A DNA stretch of 64,000 nucleotides from DATJMJ01 sp035503915. Lineage in GTDB: Bacteria; Actinomycetota; Acidimicrobiia; Acidimicrobiales; Palsa-688. This document shows, piece by piece, positions 62,325 through 64,000 of this stretch (within the stretch, counting starts at the first letter, position 1; each line of letters starts with the position of its first letter). The stretch lies in NCBI GenBank assembly GCA_035503915.1, contig DATJSU010000049.1:1-64000 (forward strand), in the 5' to 3' direction. The translations under genes and the position numbers were made by a program. The notes below the pieces were generated by a model, which was not told the origin of the DNA, searched no databases, and saw only the letters and a program-made list of their open reading frames with translations.

Positions 62325-64000
62325 CTAAGCGATGGAGCGCTCGAGGTCGACCAAAGAGGCCGGGGGCGCCAGGCCGAGCTCGGCGAAGGCGGAGCGGGCG
62401 CGTTTCACGACGGAGAGAGCTTCCCCTTTACGCCCCTGCCCCAGGAGCGCCGACGCAGCGCGCAGGTAACGGGAATCGTCGTAAGGGGCCAGCTCGATCG
62501 TCCTTTGCACGACCCGCCGGACCGTGTCGAGGTCGCCTCGTTGTGCGGCGTCCCTCTCGCAGAGGTCCAACAGGTCAAGCATGAGTTGCCTTGCTCGCTC
62601 CCGGGGGACGTCTGCCCAGTCTTCGTAGAGGTCCTCGACGAGTGCATCGCCGCGATAACGAGCGACCACGCCACGAGCAACCGCAGCGGCAAGGCCCAGG
62701 TCGGAAGGAGCAAGGGCCAGGGCCCGCCGACCCTCCGATAGGAAGTCTTCCAGGTCAACGTGCACTGAAGGGCCGAGAATGAGCATGGCGCCCTCTCGCA
62801 ACACGACATCTCCCGCGCTCCCCCGGACGCGGCTGAGGAGAGTCCGCAACCTAGTCCGCCCAGCGGAACGCCCAGCATGTGGCCAGATCACCTCAATCGC
62901 TTGCTCGGCTTGGAGCCGTCCCCCCTTGGCCGCAAGTAACCGGAGGAGCCGCCCCTCTTGACCTGGCCGCAACTGCACTTCCCGTCCACCGATCGTCAAT
63001 TGGAACCGTCCAAGGACGCAGAGCGCGACAGGGAGGCTGCTCGTCTCGAGAGCGAGCGCCGCCGGCTGGCCTGTTGCCACGGCCAGCCCGAGCAACCGGT
63101 AAGTGGCACTGCGCTCGCGGATGAGGGGAGCTTTGGGCTGCCCGAGCCGAGCCGCTTGCTCGAACGCCCTTGCTGCCAACGCTCCAGCGTTGTCCTCTTC
63201 GCCACGCCGCAGTGCGGCCAAAGCGCGCAACAAGGTGACTCGCCACTGTTCGCGTGCAACGATGCGGCCCTGCTCCAGTTGTAGCAGCTGGTCTTCAGCG
63301 AGCTCAGGGTCCCCAAAGCGTGCCTGGAGCCCCGCTTCGGAGAAAGCGACGGCGCCTGCGGCGTCTTTAGGCTCGGCCTTCACTCTGGCGAGGTACTCCC
63401 AAGCCAGGGCAGGTTGTCCCACTCGCCCGAGCATGTCTGTCGCTTCTGCGAGGAAGTCCCCTGATGCTGGCTCCCACCAGGCGCCCTTGTGCGACTCGGC
63501 CGCCCGCAGATGCTCGAGCGTCGCCTCGGGGTCCTCCTGGCAAGAGGCCAAGAAGGCCGCTTTCCAATGGCCGTGGGCCAAGAAGAGGTCGCTGTGCAAG
63601 TGCTCTCCCAACCGGAGGACTTCTTCAACGCTAGCCTTTGCAACCTCGTCGAGCCCAAGCTCAGCCGCAAGCCAGGCCCGGAAGATCATCACATAGCCCC
63701 AGCGCCGGGGGTTGTCTGCGACGAGCGGGAGCGCCTCCTCGAGCCGTTTCATGGCGGCCAGCGCGTTGCCTCTCGGGAACTCGAGCCCCATGGCCCAAGA
63801 GACCGCAAGCGCAGAGAAGAAAGAGCGTGCCCCGAGTGCCCGGTAGAGCGCTGAACCTTTACTCAAGCAGTCTTCGGACTCCAACAAGGCCGCCTCGTCG
63901 GGCCGGCCATCGTCCTTCACGCGCCAGCAAAGCGCGTAGCCCAAGGCGTGGTAGGCCCTTGCCCTTGTAAGTCGCTCGTCACCGCCTGCGGTTTCCAGGA
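62325..64000 (-). CDS. TPR-rich regulator with C-terminal SARP/BTAD-type DNA-binding region (partial)
   Basis: The frame is open at the right edge, so the N-terminus is missing; 558 codons are visible. Residues up to about 310 are tetratricopeptide-like helices (WGYVMIFRAWLAAELGLDEV and similar). Then comes a winged-helix-like domain (VALCVLGRFQLTIGGREVQL, LLRLLAAKGGRLQAEQAIEVI) and a BTAD-type helical domain (ALVEDLYEDWADVPRERARQ, AALLGQGRKGEALSVVKRAR). This is the reverse of SARP order and fits large AfsR/LAL-like regulators with the DNA-binding part at the C-terminus. An ATPase domain may lie outside the window. Target genes are unknown. Confidence 0.75.
   Translation of the reverse strand, partial: LETAGGDERLTRARAYHALGYALCWRVKDDGRPDEAALLESEDCLSKGSALYRALGARSFFSALAVSWAMGLEFPRGNALAAMKRLEEALPLVADNPRRWGYVMIFRAWLAAELGLDEVAKASVEEVLRLGEHLHSDLFLAHGHWKAAFLASCQEDPEATLEHLRAAESHKGAWWEPASGDFLAEATDMLGRVGQPALAWEYLARVKAEPKDAAGAVAFSEAGLQARFGDPELAEDQLLQLEQGRIVAREQWRVTLLRALAALRRGEEDNAGALAARAFEQAARLGQPKAPLIRERSATYRLLGLAVATGQPAALALETSSLPVALCVLGRFQLTIGGREVQLRPGQEGRLLRLLAAKGGRLQAEQAIEVIWPHAGRSAGRTRLRTLLSRVRGSAGDVVLREGAMLILGPSVHVDLEDFLSEGRRALALAPSDLGLAAAVARGVVARYRGDALVEDLYEDWADVPRERARQLMLDLLDLCERDAAQRGDLDTVRRVVQRTIELAPYDDSRYLRAASALLGQGRKGEALSVVKRARSAFAELGLAPPASLVDLERSIA

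Noticed and set aside
1..64000. CRISPR arrays, IS elements, rRNA operons, prophage or toxin-antitoxin modules
   Set aside because: No regularly spaced repeats, transposase motifs, rRNA sequence, phage structural genes or paired small toxin/antitoxin genes could be recognised.

Overview
The window is GC-rich, densely packed bacterial DNA with many GTG and TTG starts, short or overlapping gene junctions, LacI- and TetR-family regulators, a threonine-rich secreted protein and a SARP/BTAD-type regulator. This fits an actinobacterium (Actinomycetota). A deep lineage such as Acidimicrobiia is possible, but the class is a guess because no rRNA or other marker gene is present. No IS element, CRISPR array or complete prophage was seen.

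Layout. (1) 1-3.7 kb: the end of a beta-helix surface protein, an acetyltransferase, an SDR enzyme, an HD-GYP fragment with no clear start, and a decayed cation-transporter pseudogene. (2) 3.8-8.4 kb: a two-gene PEP-synthase-like pair, with the swivel-His subunit and the ATP-grasp subunit encoded separately and the latter carrying a cyclic-nucleotide-binding domain. A LarA-like gene is divergent from it. (3) 8.6-15.2 kb: a secreted caspase-fold protein, a GAF-GAF-SpoIIE phosphatase, two metallo-beta-lactamase-fold hydrolases and a DapA-family aldolase. (4) 15.3-38.9 kb: a glycan-utilisation region made of three modules, each with its own LacI regulator, operator palindromes and three-gene ABC importer (binding protein plus two permeases). 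Their glycosidases are GH42, GH31, GH95 and GH3. Together these match the linkages of fucosylated, galactosylated xyloglucan oligosaccharides (inference). (5) 39-47 kb: SDR and aldo-keto reductases, a broken fourth permease, a TPR-GGDEF protein, a DUF302 protein, and an Entner-Doudoroff-type aldolase/kinase pair that could process the released sugars. (6) 47-58 kb: an alpha/beta hydrolase, an acetyltransferase, a mucin-like Thr-rich protein, a four-gene overlapping operon larB-larC-IMPase-tadA, a TetR/MFS efflux pair, pheA, and a tRNA-Ser with an excisionase-like remnant beside it. (7) 58-64 kb: a 1310-residue surface/membrane protein built from about six repeat modules, and the 3' part of a TPR/SARP-like regulator that runs off the window.

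How it works together. The sugar modules appear to import oligosaccharides through three repressor-controlled transporters and trim them in the cytoplasm, since none of the glycosidases shows an obvious signal peptide. The SDR/AKR/KDPG aldolase/kinase genes may feed the monosaccharides into central metabolism. The larA-like, larB and larC genes suggest nickel-pincer cofactor chemistry; larE was not found in this window. Transporter ATPase subunits are also absent, so a shared MsmX-type ATPase elsewhere in the genome is implied.
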